Origin: Galaxea fascicularis | Taxonomy: Eukaryota; Cnidaria; Anthozoa; Scleractinia; Euphylliidae | Assembly (NCBI GenBank): GCA_948470475.1 | Contig: OX419340.1 | Location: forward strand, 23,424,067 to 23,488,066 | DNA: 64,000 bases | Direction: 5' to 3' | In this document: positions 1 through 11,621 of the stretch, piece by piece | Position numbering within the stretch: position 1 is the stretch's first letter | Layout: each line of letters opens with the position of its first letter | Made by a program: the position numbers and the translations under genes | The notes under the pieces: model-generated | Seen by the model: the letters and a program-made list of their open reading frames with translations, nothing else | What the model was told of the DNA's origin: nothing | Databases searched by the model: none

Positions 1-1710
1 ACGTTTATAAAGCGCGAGGCCACAAACACGCTACACACGGTGTATATTCCTCGTTCTATAAGCGTGAGGTTACAAACACGCAGCGCACGATGTATATATA
101 AAAATATGCGTTGATCTATAAGCGAGGCCAAAAACCCGCTACGCACAGTGTTTATTCCTCGTTCTATAGCGTGAGGCCACGAACACGCTGCGCCAATGTA
201 TATTCTTCGCTCTAAAAGCGCGAGGCCACAAACACGCTACGCACAGTGCTGCGCACAATGTATATAAAAATATGCATTGTTTTATAAGCGAAGCCACAAA
301 CCCGCTACGCACAGTGTTTATTCCTCGTTCTATAGCTTGAGGTCACAAACACGCTACGCACAAGGTATATTCTTCGTTCTAAAAGCGCGAGGCCACAAAC
401 ACGCTACGCACAGTGTTTATTCCTCGTTCTATAAGCTTGAGGTTAAAAACACGCAGCGCACGATGTATATAAAAATATGCATTGATCTATAAGCGAGGCC
501 ACAAACCCCCTACGCACAGTGTTTATTCCTCGTTCTGTAGCGTGAGGTCACAAATACGCTACGCACAATGTATATCCTTCATTCTAAAAGCGCGAGGCCA
601 CAAACACGCTACACACAGTTTGTAACCGTCGGAGGCGAACACTTCTAATTCACGCAATTAATTAAAAAACACTTTCCACTTTGTCGTGCTACAGCTACTG
701 ACGAGGCGAAGAAGGTTTTAAATTGTTGTGGCGCGTTTAGAGGAAGCTTAGTACGATTTTCTGGCAGACTACCGGTGACTGTAAGAACTGACAATTACGA
801 GCAGTGCGTCTCGTTGAAGGTTCAAACGTGTAAAAACAGAAAATTACATTTGCCAAGTGTCGCTTACAAAATGCAAATTGCGGACCTAAATTCCCGCGTA
901 AAACAGGCCCAGGGGAATACTGACTGAGGCCACTAAAACAAATAAGGTGTTCGATCCAACACAGTGTTTATTCCTCGTTCTATAAGCGTGAGGTCACAAA
1001 CACGCTACACCAATGTATATTCTTCGTTGTAAAAGCGCGAGGCCACAAACACGCAACACACAGTATATATTCCTCGTTCCATAAGCGTGAGGTGACAAAC
1101 ACGCTAAGCACAAAGTAAATCCTTCGTTCTGAAAGCGCGAGGCCACAAACACGCTACACAGTTTTTATTCCTCGTTCTATAGCGTGAGGTCACAAACACG
1201 CTACGCCAATGTATATTCTTCGTTGTAAAAGCGCGAGGCCACAAACACGCTACACACAGTGTATATTCCTCGTTCTATAAGCGTGAGGTCACTAACACGC
1301 AGCGCACGATGCATATTCCACGTTTTATAAGCGTGGGGTCACAAACACGCTGCGCACACTTAATTCCTCGTTCTATAAGCGTGAAGTCCGAGCAAGCTGC
1401 GCACAATATATATTTTTGTTCTATAAGCGTGAGGCCACAAACTCTCTACACACTATATTCCTCGTTGTATAAGCGTGAGGCCACTAACGCGCTCCGCACA
1501 ATGTATATTCGTCGTTGTATAAGTGGAGGCAACAAACACGCTACGCACAATGCATATCGCTCGTTCTATAACTGGGGGCCCAAACACGCTACGCACTATG
1601 TACAGTATTTATCTTCCTCGTTCTATAAGCTTGGGGCCACAAACGCGCTACGCACAAAGTATTGATTCCGCGTTCTATAAAAGTGGGGCCACAAACACGC
1701 TACACACATC
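1..1710. repeat. Degenerate ~50-bp tandem repeat array in two blocks
   Basis: Blocks 1-620 and 960-1710 consist of diverged units of about 50 bp, some extended to about 60 bp. Recurring pieces are CGTTCTATAAGCGTGAGG, CACAAACACGCTACGCACA and TGTATATTCCTCG. Each good unit holds the inverted pair AGCGTG and CACGCT separated by 10 bases, so single strands could form a short stem-loop once per unit. The ORFs inside are products of the repeat and are not treated as genes. Nothing indicates a function; a satellite or minisatellite is the simplest reading. Confidence 0.9.
649..927 (+). other. Open coding-like stretch of 92 codons between the two repeat blocks
   Basis: The non-repeat spacer between the two tandem blocks is open from just after TAA (646-648) to TGA (925-927). 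It has no Met until near its end. The translation looks protein-like, with pieces such as CCGAFRGSLVRFSGRLP and HLPSVAYKMQIADLNSRV. I do not recognise the family. It may be an internal exon or a fragment of a transposon protein trapped in the array. No convincing splice sites were identified, so this is a weak call. Confidence 0.25.
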
Positions 1711-1809
1711 CTCCGTTGGCTCGACATACCCGAATTTTTCAAAGACTCCCACCACCAGCATTTCCGAAAGTCAGGTCGACTTTTCAAATGCAACTCATCA
1801 CAAACGGTA

Positions 1810-2370
1810 CGATACAACCGACAACACTTTCCACGGTCTCGCGGCCTCCGGTGAACTCAACATACGCAATTTTTTCTTAGTCTCTCACCACCAGACATCT
1901 CCAAAAGTAAGGTCGCGCAGCCTTCGGTGAACTCAACATACGCGATTTTTTCTAGGTCCCTCACCATCAGACATTTCTAAAAGACGGGTCGACATTTCAA
2001 ATGACGGGTCGTCACAATCCGTCAACATTTTTCTCGGTCTCGCGCCCAACGGTGTGCTCCACATACGCGATTTTTTCTAAGTCCCTCACCACCTGACATT
2101 TCTAAAAGACGGGTCGACTTTTCAAATGACGGCTCGTCACAAACTAGACGGGTCGTCACGACCCGTCAACATTTTTCTCGGTCTCGCGCCCAACGGTGTG
2201 CTCCACATACGCGATTTTTTCTAAGTCTCTCACCACCTGACATTTCTAAAAGACGGGTCGACTTTTCAAATGACGGCTCGTCACAAACTAGACGGGTCGT
2301 CACGACCAGTCAACATTTTCCTCGGTCTCGCGCCCAACGGTGTGCTCCACATACGCGATTTTTTCTAAGT
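1810..2370. repeat. 144-bp tandem repeat with an embedded palindrome
   Basis: The landmark CGCGCCCAACGGTGTG occurs at 2041, 2185 and 2329, an exact 144-bp period. More diverged copies begin near 1840 and 1915. Each full unit includes GACGGGTCGT and ACGACCCGTC separated by one base (for example 2147-2167), an almost perfect 21-bp palindrome. There is no coding potential. Confidence 0.85.
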
Positions 2371-2782
2371 CCCTCCAACCTTCTTTCATATAGGAACTTC
2401 CTGTTACTCAGTGTTACTTTACTTCCTCTCGGACCACGACCTGACTTCCGCTTGACAGGTCGTCTAGACCAAAAAGTCGACCCGACTCAGTTCGTGTGTA
2501 TTGGACAACCCTCATATTTGAAAATCACAACTGTAGAAATGTGCACAAATTAAGGCTATTTCACATTTTTGCTCTGCAGATGTTGTCTCCAGAACACTTT
2601 CATACTCTCTGCAATTTACCTCTAAGTGTAAGTTTGAATCAACAATGAACCTTTATTTGGTCACTCACAACGGAAATTTTCTAGTAAGAATGTTGCAGTT
2701 AGCAAAACAGTACAAAAATGAATTCCCAAAAAGGTTAAGCTATTTATAAATAATCATTTATTAACTGAGGAAATCTTCCATT
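2371..2782. other. Spacer with no recognised feature
   Basis: AT-rich sequence between the 144-bp repeat and the LINE remnant. No coding exon, RNA gene or repeat structure could be supported. The part nearest 2782 may be more of the decayed retrotransposon. Confidence 0.5.
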
Positions 2783-3392
2783 AGATACCTTGGAGTTTAT
2801 ATAGATTCAAATATTAGTTGGAAAAACCACATTATCTATATATTTGCTAAAAAAAAAAATCAAAAGAAGCATAGGCATTCTCTCTAAGTTTTGCTTTTTC
2901 CTAAACACAAAACCATTGCTAAGCCTGTATTATGCCTTAGTAGAGCCATTCTTAAATTATTGTATAATTGCTTGGGTAATGTATATCAGTCAACTTTGCA
3001 ACCTTTATTTACAACACAAAAGAAGGCAATAAGAATAATTACCTTCTCCAGCTTCACTGAAGTGAAGCTTTATTAAGCTGCCTGATATCATTACCCTTCA
3101 ACTTGCAGTGTTTATGTATAAGTTCCATTATCAACTTTTCACTTCAGTCTTTAATACCTTTTTTAATCCTGTTAGGAACATACATATAGATATAACACTA
3201 CATTTTCCTCCAGGATGACTTATGCTATCCCAAAAGCCAGAGCAAATTATGGAATTTTTAACATAAGGTTCCAGGGTGCTAAAGTTTGGAATGATATAAG
3301 TGATGACATCAAGCTTCTCTCTCTTAAACGTTTTAAGAAAAAGTTCATGTCGATTCTTATTGCTAAATATTAGTGTACGAAAACCCCTTGGA
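2783..3392 (+). pseudogene. Decayed non-LTR retrotransposon, C-terminal end of the ORF
   Basis: In shifting plus-strand frames the translation gives RYLGVYIDSNISWKNHI (from about 2785), then SIGILSKFCFFLNTKPLL and LYYALVEPFLNYCIIAW. It ends with ANYGIFNIRFQGAKVWNDI and a Lys-rich tail closing at TAG 3390-3392. This order (LGV.ID..W..HI, then LYY.L..P.L.Y....W, then NYG...IRFQG.K.WN) is the typical region after the reverse transcriptase of LINE ORF2 proteins. At least two frameshifts break it. The clade was not determined. It is a dead 5'-truncated copy. Confidence 0.75.
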
Positions 3393-4162
3393 CCCAACTC
3401 TAGTGAAAACGCATACTATCCTTGTGTTATCTGTTTTGCCTGATTCGGTCGTCAAAGTAACTCTGAACTCAGATGGGATTGAGAATCGTATAGTTGTGTT
3501 TTTGTAAGGTTTTGGAGCTGTGAAACTCTCAAGTAAAGCAATTAGGTAAAGCCATTGTTGGTGTTATTAGTCTGGTTTAATTCTCTACAATTAATTGCAG
3601 ATTGCACTATATTTTTTTCTGGCTTTCTATTGTTTAATGCTGGCATACTTAGCTTTCTTGTTTTGTCTTTTTTTTTTCTACTTGCTTTTCTTTTCTTTTT
3701 TCCTATTCTCCTGTTGTTATTTTTCATTTTTTCATTTTGTGTTTTGTGTAGTGAGTGTGCGTGTATGGTACCTTTAATACAATCATTTATTAATAACCTA
3801 AGTAAGGCTGCCCTATCTTTTTAGCCCTCAATGGCTACTATAGGCAACCTGTACTCTTTCCATTTTTCCTGTAATACTAATTTAACCTGCAAATAATCAC
3901 ACATTGAAGTGTTTTTGTAACCTGGCTCAGATTTCTACCCCTGGCCTCCTCCACAGAAAATTTTGGGTCTCCTTTTGTTCTTATTGTCTTCAGCCGTATC
4001 ATATCAAATTCCAACAATATTAACTTCCTCTGCAGTTTACTGTAACTGGACAATTTTCTTTAAATTCTAATCAAAAGAAATTTCAATAACCAAAATGACA
4101 CCAATTAATTAGAGAAGCTTAGAGAATTTGCCAAAACATCACTTTAAAACACTTGAGCTTGT
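3393..4162. other. 3' flank of the first BTB-TLDc gene
   Basis: T- and C-rich tracts produce a long hydrophobic ORF at 3555-3824, which is low-complexity sequence and not a gene. A minus-strand AATAAA (plus TTTATT at 3786-3791) lies about 370 bases past the stop of the BTB-TLDc gene and is a candidate polyadenylation signal. Nothing else is recognised. Confidence 0.4.
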
Positions 4163-7100
4163 CTACTGTTGGTAAACAAACACTTCCAACTCATCAAGGA
4201 TAAAGTTTTCCTCGCCAGTTAAAAATGTGGAAAATGTTACATGTGATGGGCATGTGTAGCTACTGTTCAAGCTTTCACTACTGCTGTCAGAGTTTATGTT
4301 TGCTTCACTACTGATGAAGAGATCGTGTCCGTCTCCAAATGTTGGCCCAAAGGAGCCAGTCCAGTACATCGCAGATTTTCCTGAACCGGCCTTGAGAGGC
4401 AATTTGGTGGGCTCCGCACCAGAAGGGTTGACAAGACTGAATAGGAAAGCCTCAGTACAGTGTTTGTAGTCGCCTGAATCTGATATCACAAGGAACATTA
4501 ACACGCTATGAACGTTATTTGAAAACACATTTTTCTGCTAATATTATGTAAAATTTGAGAGGCTTTTTCTGTTGTCGATCTGTAGAATAATTCACAAAAA
4601 TCTGTACGAGAAAGTGAAGGAACAGAGTTACTCAGAATAGACGGCGTTCTTTTTCTTTTGAGAGTCATTCTGTGTTCCAAATTAAGTGGATAGCATTCTG
4701 GCCATTCCACTCCCAATAGTAGACCAAAAATAAAAGAATGAGCAGAATAGTAACAAATACTGGAGTGGCATGAAATTCTTGTGGGTTCTAATTTTTGCAG
4801 TTGTGTCCATGATCCGCAAAAATTTATTCCACTGGGGAAACTATACATACAAACATCCCCTTTCACACCATGTTTGACATCTCTGTGTGTTGTTCCACTT
4901 GTTGATTGCATTTAGGTTAATTCAAAGCAACTTCCTAAAAACTGCAAAATATAATACCCAACATAAAAAAACGGTATTTTATAATTGCAAAAATTAGTTC
5001 CCGCGAAATAAAAAAAGTCACTGATCTGCCATGCCACATGTCCCCTTTATTCCACCTAATCACTCATACCATTAATTCAGAACAGGAATGGCCAGAATGG
5101 TTCCAAGACAATGCGCCCTTGATAAAACTACAGAAGTAGATTGTGTCTTCATTAAGGTACCACTCCATCAATGACAGAGGCATGGGCTGTTTTGGTATCT
5201 AAGGCCCAGGTCAAATGCCATAATTCACACGAGCCGAACTCAATTACAGTTTAGGTCAACCCAAATGAATTAAGTTTGCCTGTTGAGTCAAATGCTGAAC
5301 TTAATTCAGCTAAACTTAACTCTACCATGAAAATATACAGATTGAGGTTGACTCATACATTAATATACATTATATAACACAATTATGCATTTGGTTTCGC
5401 TCATGTGAAGATCGGTGTTTGACCCAAACTCTATCTTCAGCCGTTTTTCAAGCCCGGCCAGCCGTGAAGAACACCACAGCTGATCCAAATAAAATCAGTC
5501 GAACTTATCTGGGTTAAACGCTGTACTTGACATGAACGTAATGACTGAGTTTAGATCAGCTCATGTGAAGTATGGCATTTGACTTGGGCCTAAGGATAGT
5601 AAAAATTATTTCCTCCTTGTTTCACTTATAATTTTTCATTCATCCTTGCTTAGAGAGGGCTATCTCATTCTACACTTGAAGGGGCCCCAGAAAAGACCGA
5701 TTTGAAGACTGCACTTCGCATTATTTCTTTATTATGCAAAAAAGACAATGATTTTAAATAAGAATTAAACAAGAGAAAAAGAAATTTGATGAATGCACTC
5801 AAAGGAGCTGTACCACACTGTTTTAGAAACTCTGCAAAGAGTAAAACTTAATGAAAGCCCCCCAGGAGTCTGATATAATTTGAACTGAACCCATTAACTG
5901 TTGTTATCTGTTGACTTGTATCTAAAAAACTTGGCAAGAAACCACTAAACCTGTTAAACTCTTTTAAATTTTCTGGCCTCTAGAATACAACTTCTAGATT
6001 TCAAGTTGACAAATGAGAAAGCCTTAACCATGCTTTGTTCTGCTATAAGGCATGCAGGAAAGTAACGAGAGCACAAAAGGAGTAGGAAGGAACACAAGCT
6101 GCAGGCAAGTTTCTCAATACTTCTTGAGTGCTCTCATCACTACCTTGAGTGTCTTACCATAAAAGCTCTATTAAGTCCCCCTTCTCTACTAACTGCCTCT
6201 CTCTAATAAGCCCCTGTTTGGAAGTAGATTTTTGTAACAAGCCACCCCCTCTCCCCTCTCTAATACACCTTTTGAGACAAGAGAATTAGTAATTAGTCCC
6301 TCATATTCCCTATATACGAAAAACCACTTCATTCAGCTGAAATGGTTTGTTTACAAAAACGGTATATGGTACATGCAATTCAGATTCCACATAGATGCCA
6401 AGTCTCCAGCTTTCGGCTGGACACTCCAGCTTTCAGACTCAATCTCCAGCTCTCCAGCCGAGCAAGCAAAATCTCCAGCTGAGCTAGGGTTAACAAATTT
6501 TGTAATACATATATGATATAAAATTATTGTTCCACAAACGTAAAACTGTTCATGATCTGAGAAATCGTGAAATTGACGAGAAATCAGTGGCAAATTGACG
6601 AGAAATCAAGAAATTCTAGACCCCAGAGACCAATTTCTTGTCACTGCTCGTGTTTGTTTACCCAAAGTGACCTGGGTTCAACTTAAAAATTTATATGGGG
6701 GGGGGGGGGGGGGGAGAGGCATGCCCCCGGACCCTCCCAGAAAAGTTCGCGCCTTTGGCGCTCACTCAAATTAGGCGCTCCATTAAATCTCCAGCGAGCC
6801 TCTCCCTACAACTTGGCATCTATGATTCCATGATGTTTTAACTGCAGACATTCTTATAAATTCGTATTAAAGGAGATTTCTCAAAGCATAAAGCAGTAAA
6901 AACGTACGATAAAATCCGACGTTTCAGAGTAGTCATGACCCATTATCAAGGAAACTAACTCAATCCACGGATTATTGAGTTCGATCAAGTTCGATTTCCG
7001 AACGTTCGATTGACTATGCCGGACCATTGAAGAAAATACTTACCGTCCCATGACTTCTCAGTGAAACCTCCAAAAATATAATCTCCACTCTTTACCACGG

Positions 7101-7740
7101 TTACAGTCGGTCCCCGATAATCACAGTGGGAATGGAAGTCGGAGGATCTCCAACCATCTCGAGAAGCACGATAGAGCAGCACAAAAGTAGAGTGACGGCG
7201 ATTTAATCGCTCTTTGAGCCAAGTGGTGACAAAGATTTGTTTTTGTTCTCCTGACAGAATTTTAGAATCTAGAAATGGTGAGGGACAGACCTCATCGACG
7301 ATTCCACGTATTTGATAGAACTCGGCCTCACTCAGCAACTCTTTGCGGACGATCTTGTCTTCTGGAACAACAAGCTCCCCAGTGCGCAGGTAATTCAGGA
7401 TATACTGGAAATGAGTTCCATCGCGATCTATGAAGTAAGATCCATCTTCGGGAGGCTTGGTATCAAATCTCCTTGAAAACAAGGCGTGTAACATCGATCC
7501 TATATCTTTTGTCAGCGTTTGCAGGCTCGTGGTGAAGGACTGACCACCCACGTTGAGCTTGATAGTGGAGGTAAAGTGGACATGTTCGAGTTTCTTTGCA
7601 ACGGAGTCGAAAGCCTCCTTTTCCTTGCGAACGTCAACAGCTTCTTGTTTCATGAGGTCGTAAGCTCTCTTCATCAAGGTGAGAGCTTCTTCCAACACCA
7701 TGCAATTTGGTCTGTCTACCTTCTCTTCCTCCACAGACAT
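4163..7740 (-). CDS. BTB (T1-type)/TLDc domain protein, paralogue A, two exons
   Basis: Exon 1 is 7740-7044 (donor GACG|GTAAGT) and exon 2 is 4479-4163 (acceptor ATATCAG|ATTC), joining in phase 1 to give 337 residues. Residues 15-52 are a charged helical, coiled-coil-like segment. Residues about 58-152 are a T1/BTB domain of the KCTD type (IKLNVGGQSFTTSLQTL, FIDRDGTHFQYILNYLRTG). From about 158 the protein is a TLDc domain (STFVLLYRASRDGW, FGGFTEKSWD, then FLFSLVNP and a C-terminal LDELEVFVY). Known BTB/T1 domains oligomerise and often recruit CUL3; TLDc proteins act in oxidative-stress resistance and V-ATPase regulation. The role of this pair is inferred only. It is a close paralogue of the gene at 15223-17058, with the intron at the same position and phase. 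Confidence 0.88.
5201..5592. mobile_element. MITE-like element with terminal inverted repeats
   Basis: The left end reads AAGGCCCAGGTCAAATGCCA and the right end is its near inverse (TGGCATTTGACTTGGGCCT). Similarity continues inward for about 40 bases (TTCACACGAGC against GCTCATGTGAA). It has no coding capacity. It is a non-autonomous DNA transposon by structure; the superfamily is unknown. Confidence 0.65.
6154..6262. mobile_element. Fragment of the MITE family seen intact at 41627-41865
   Basis: TACCATAAAAGCTCTATTAA followed by CTCTCTCTAATAAGCCCC and GGAAGTAGATTTTTGT matches, in inverted order, the end of the element at 41627-41865. It is truncated on its other side. Confidence 0.5.
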
Positions 7741-7803
7741 CTTGTAATTTCGACTCTTGAAAAAGCGAGTGTTCTATCGCGTGTGTTCTACGCAGGCCAT
7801 ATT

Positions 7804-8700
7804 CGTATTCTCGGTATTGAACTGGATCTAGCATGAAGTGGAGGCTCTTGCGGGGGAATACTTAACAATTATTCGCCGAAGGCGAGGTGAATATTGTAGA
7901 ATAATCCCCGAGACGAAGTCGAGGGGATTATTCCACAATATTCACCAAGCCTGAGGCGAATAATTGTTAATTAGTATAATTTCAGAGCTGAACAACAGAG
8001 AATAACGGACTAAAACATAAAAACAGGGACCTAATTGTTCGTTTGTATACGCGTATGCATCTATTTAGTCTTAACAGAAACTATGTAAGCTTAACATCGA
8101 TTGTGAATCAGTTTACTTATCGGGTCTGGCAGTAAAACAATCAAGCAAAACACTACAAAAAAAAATTATTCCAGTACCTTTGCTTTATCGCTGTTGACTC
8201 CATCCACAGGTGTTATCATTGTCTCAAAATGAGTAGCTTTAGTTTGGAGAAAAACAGATTTCGGTCAATCGGTCCGACCTTCTGGCAATCAACATAAGTC
8301 ACGTAGCCACTGCGTTTACGACTCTTAACTGCCTTGAACGCGAGTTCTTCAAAGGATTTTTGGTCCAAGGATGACAGCAGTCATTGTGAAAATTCTCCAT
8401 CCTTTCAAATATCTTGGGCTTAGAGTGATAACTTCCGAATAGATGAAAAATTCATTCACCAACTGCCGCCATGTTTACTTGCCGAGATGGCAAAGGTGGC
8501 GAGCTCAGTAACCAGGCCTCAAAAATGTTATATTCACCGCGTAGCGCGGTGAATATAACGTCATATAAGGAATCGCTGAACCAATCAGATTGCTGGAAAC
8601 TCTTTGTTCAGCTCTGAAATTATACTAAATTTACATATGAAATGATTCCCCCGCAAGAGCCTCCACTTCATGCTAGATCCAGTTCAATACCGAGAATACG
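7804..8700. mobile_element. Element bounded by a 56-bp perfect inverted repeat just upstream of BTB-TLDc A
   Basis: 7804-7859 and 8645-8700 are exact reverse complements of each other as read. A second, inner inverted pair lies at about 7972-8003 and 8601-8630 (TTAGTATAATTTCAGAGCTG and its inverse). Near the left end is a short palindromic stretch (ATTCGCC...GGCGAAT, 7870-7970). No intact coding sequence is seen. The outer repeat includes a short ORF beginning MLDPVQYREYE in both orientations. It sits 64 bases upstream of the ATG at 7740 and could be part of the 5' UTR or promoter. It is either a foldback-type element or an inverted duplication around an insertion. Confidence 0.65.
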
Positions 8701-9335
8701 AAGCCGCCGTGGTTGCTTCCTCATGTAACATTACTGTAGTGCACCATACAATTACTGGTCAAAAGAAATGACGGCTTGGCTCGATTACCGATAAACAGAC
8801 CCAAATAACTGTAGTTGTAAAACTTCATAAAGCAAAACACGTTGACTTGACATCAGAAAAAAATATGCCGGACATAGAAAAGCTTTAAGCACAGTAACAT
8901 TGGGAACAGTTCTGTGTAAAGCAATGACGCCTGTGAGGAGGGGAGGGGGGTAGGGCAGTAAGGGTGGGGGATTTTATGTGAGAGGGTGGATATGATATTT
9001 AACAGTTTGTACTGTGGTAGGAATCCGAAATTCGTTTATTTAAAAGTGAATATCACCCCATCTTCTTACTTTGGCCATGAAAAGTCAGACGTCTATCGCA
9101 TGTACAGACACAGGTGAACCAACATCAACGCAACAGTGCAAACTTCAGTAAGTTTTAACACTGATCAGCAAAACAACTCTATCAAGCTTTAAACTGATGG
9201 TGTACAAGACAGACCAATAGTCGATCAACTAAATTGGCTAATTGTGACGCTTCAGTGGCAAACTTTGCTCCATTTCTATTCCTTACGAGATAAAGCCCGA
9301 AGGCTCTGTTACTAAGAAATGTTGGCGTAAGATGT
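8701..9335. other. Intergenic sequence with no recognised feature
   Basis: It contains a G-rich run near 8938-8970. No supported exon, RNA or repeat. Confidence 0.4.
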
Positions 9336-9501
9336 ATTCGCCCTTGTCACACGGCGGCCATATTGTCCTGGGAGGCCAAAAAGGCTTTGTTTTACCACGC
9401 CAAGCCTCGCCCCCACGGTTTCGACTGCGGGGCTTGGCGTGGTAAAACAAAGCTTTTTTGGTCTCCCGGGACAATATGGCCGCCTTGTGACAAGGGTGAA
9501 T
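9336..9501. mobile_element. Long hairpin (palindromic MITE), arms of about 70 bp
   Basis: The sequence from ATTCGCCCTTGTCACA to its inverse TTGTGACAAGGGTGAAT folds almost perfectly, including GGCGGCCATATTGTC and GCTTTGTTTTACCACGCC in both arms. The loop is about 20-25 bases near 9408-9430. ORFs read across it are products of the palindrome. It is likely a palindromic miniature transposon. Confidence 0.8.
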
Positions 9502-10638
9502 TAAGAGTCCAGCAAGTGCATTGATTATTACTAATTTTTACAACGCCAACTGACTGGAGTGGAAAATCCTGAACTCTGCTTTGAAGTTCCCTAACAGGGC
9601 GTAGCCGCTGTTGTTGGTTTGCAAAGCCGTTCCACAAATCGCGAGCGTATCGCGCAGGGCCGGGGGAACTAAGTATGCCTATCATTTGTTCAATTCATGC
9701 TTTGTTACAGCTCACGGAGCACTTTATCTGCTTTATTATAAGATATTTTCACGTCATGAATTCTCAGCAACTAAACGCGACCTTGAACTTACAATGGATT
9801 GTACTGGACTGAATGCCTGTAGCTACATATCTCAAGTCAAGTTTTATTGGAATCCGAAATTTAGCCTCCTGTTCTGCTTGCCGCAAAACTCACCATCCAC
9901 GGCCTCCCCGTCAATGTTTTGTCCTTGTACGCGTGCATTTTGGAGCAAGAGCCGAGAGTCGCGTTGTTTTCATGGTTGTCCGTAAATATAAGTTTTGACT
10001 TTACTTTTTGACTTTGCGATAGGAGCCAGTTGCAGTTGACGCAGGCATCGTGGAAGCTAAGGGTCGTGAGGATGGTGTTAACGTATGGATAAAGTTGGAT
10101 TAATGCAGTCGAGAGTGTCAACCAGAGTTGCTGGTCATTCTTCAGTTGAATGCAGCCACCGTTGTTTTCCATCGCAACATTTCGTTGTTGTTCTCTCTCT
10201 TGTCGGTCAGATCGTTCGTGTACGTCGCATACATCTCACTGTGTTACCTTGTACGTAGTTGACTGCTTAATCCTTACAGTTTAGTCGGGAGAAGGTAGTG
10301 CCTTAATGTGGATTTAAATTACGCGACAATGGAAATCCACCTTTAGGAGGCGATCCGTCTGTGACAACTGCCTGTTACTCATTTCTTGAATTAATGATTT
10401 GATCAATAAGAGGGAGCTACACAGCTCTTTGTTAGTAGAACTCTGAGTTTGTCGTTAGGCCATTTACCCTGCGTTGCTGCCTTCCGGTTGTTCTTGTTAC
10501 ACCTTGCTGGGTAGCTGATCAAGTAAATTTATTATGCAAAACCAAGCTCTTATACATACGAACAGTGAAAGTGCAGGCGCGTGCCACGCGTTGGAATGTG
10601 ACAGTGCATGTGATTCAATATGCAAATCATTACATGTG
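9502..10638. other. Intergenic sequence with no recognised feature
   Basis: The ORFs at 9611-9985 and 9861-10172 overlap on opposite strands, lack domain-like motifs and are not supported. Confidence 0.4.
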
Positions 10639-11096
10639 TATGGTGGCCGATGACTGTCATTCGATTTTTGCCAATTTTTTGGACCAAATAATAATATAAA
10701 AAAATATTAAGAGAAAATTAAAGATAAACGTTGAATCAAACCACTTTAAAAGTGAAAACTAAATGATTTGCAATAAAAAAAATAAAAGTAAATTAAAATT
10801 AAAATAAATGTAAAATTAGTAAAATTTGAAATTAAATAAAATGTAAACATGGTAAAGTGAAAGTAAAAAGTAAAACAAAATAAAACTGTGATAAATTCAA
10901 ATTGAAATTGAAAAGTAAAGTTAAAGGGAAATGAAAGGTAAATTTAAAATCATTTTTAAATTAAAATTAAATGGAAAGCAAAATAAAATGAAAATGACCA
11001 TGGCCTATGGCTGCCACAGCATCCCAGCAGACTTTGCAAAGAGGGATTTTGAAGCAAGAGAGGAGACTGGAAACGGGTTGATTTACAGTTAGCACA

Positions 11097-11621
11097 ATGT
11101 CTGCTCAGTGGAAGAATTTTAAGACCGCGATGAAAGAGAAACGTACTGGTAAGCGAAAAGCACCTCACGACATCCTACAGAAAGAAGAAATAATAATACA
11201 ACGATTAAGCGCTGAAGTATCTGGAAAGGCTCAGAAATACAGTCGCGTCGGCCCACGGGAATTCGTCCCTTTCGACTACGACGAAGTGACGTTGGAAAAC
11301 ATCAAGAATGCCTGCAGACGGCACTTTGCTCCAGTAGTGGGAGAACGTATGATTTGCGACGTGCTTGCGGGTGAGCAAGGCCCGTCCTGTACTGCGGTAC
11401 AGCAGATACCTGACCTTAAAGTTGTGCACGTACGTTTCATTGAGCCAAATGATCGAGATGCTGATTATGACACTGTAAAGGGGGCAGACCGCATATCCGA
11501 ACGTGACAGGCAGCTGAAACGACCATGTAGGCGAGCCATCACTCAGTCGTTGCCAGTTACCAAAGTGCAGAGTCCTAGTAAAGCCTTTCCAAAGAGTTTA
11601 TCGGTGTTAGAAGGGTTCTAG
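11097..11621 (+). CDS. Accessory protein of the long-TIR transposon, function unknown
   Basis: A 174-residue ORF starting just inside the left TIR. The first 40 residues are Lys-rich. The middle holds CRRHFAPVVGERMICDVLAG and GPSCTAVQQIPDLKVVHVRF, which look like a folded domain. I do not recognise a named family. Its last 47 bases overlap the tail of the opposite-strand transposase ORF. Given the decay of the partner, this copy may be truncated. A role in transposition is inferred only from its position within the element. Confidence 0.5.
   Translation: MSAQWKNFKTAMKEKRTGKRKAPHDILQKEEIIIQRLSAEVSGKAQKYSRVGPREFVPFDYDEVTLENIKNACRRHFAPVVGERMICDVLAGEQGPSCTAVQQIPDLKVVHVRFIEPNDRDADYDTVKGADRISERDRQLKRPCRRAITQSLPVTKVQSPSKAFPKSLSVLEGF

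Larger units (their letters stand above)
4480..7043 (-). other. Intron of BTB-TLDc paralogue A, filled with repeat debris
   Basis: The 2.56-kb intron contains a MITE (5201-5592), a fragment of a second MITE family (6154-6262), a CTCCAGC-rich stretch (6390-6480) and a poly-G run of about 19 bases near 6697-6715. The ORF at 4498-4911 on the minus strand has no recognisable domain and starts within the intron, so it is not called. Confidence 0.6.

Noticed and set aside
3555..3824. Small hydrophobic protein ORF
   Set aside because: It is encoded by a T/C-rich low-complexity tract with no start context and no conserved pattern.
4498..4911. 137-residue minus-strand ORF
   Set aside because: It lies inside the intron of BTB-TLDc A, shows no domain and overlaps the acceptor region.
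9283..9685. ORFs across the hairpin
   Set aside because: Their open frames result from the palindrome and adjoining repeats; no protein family is visible.
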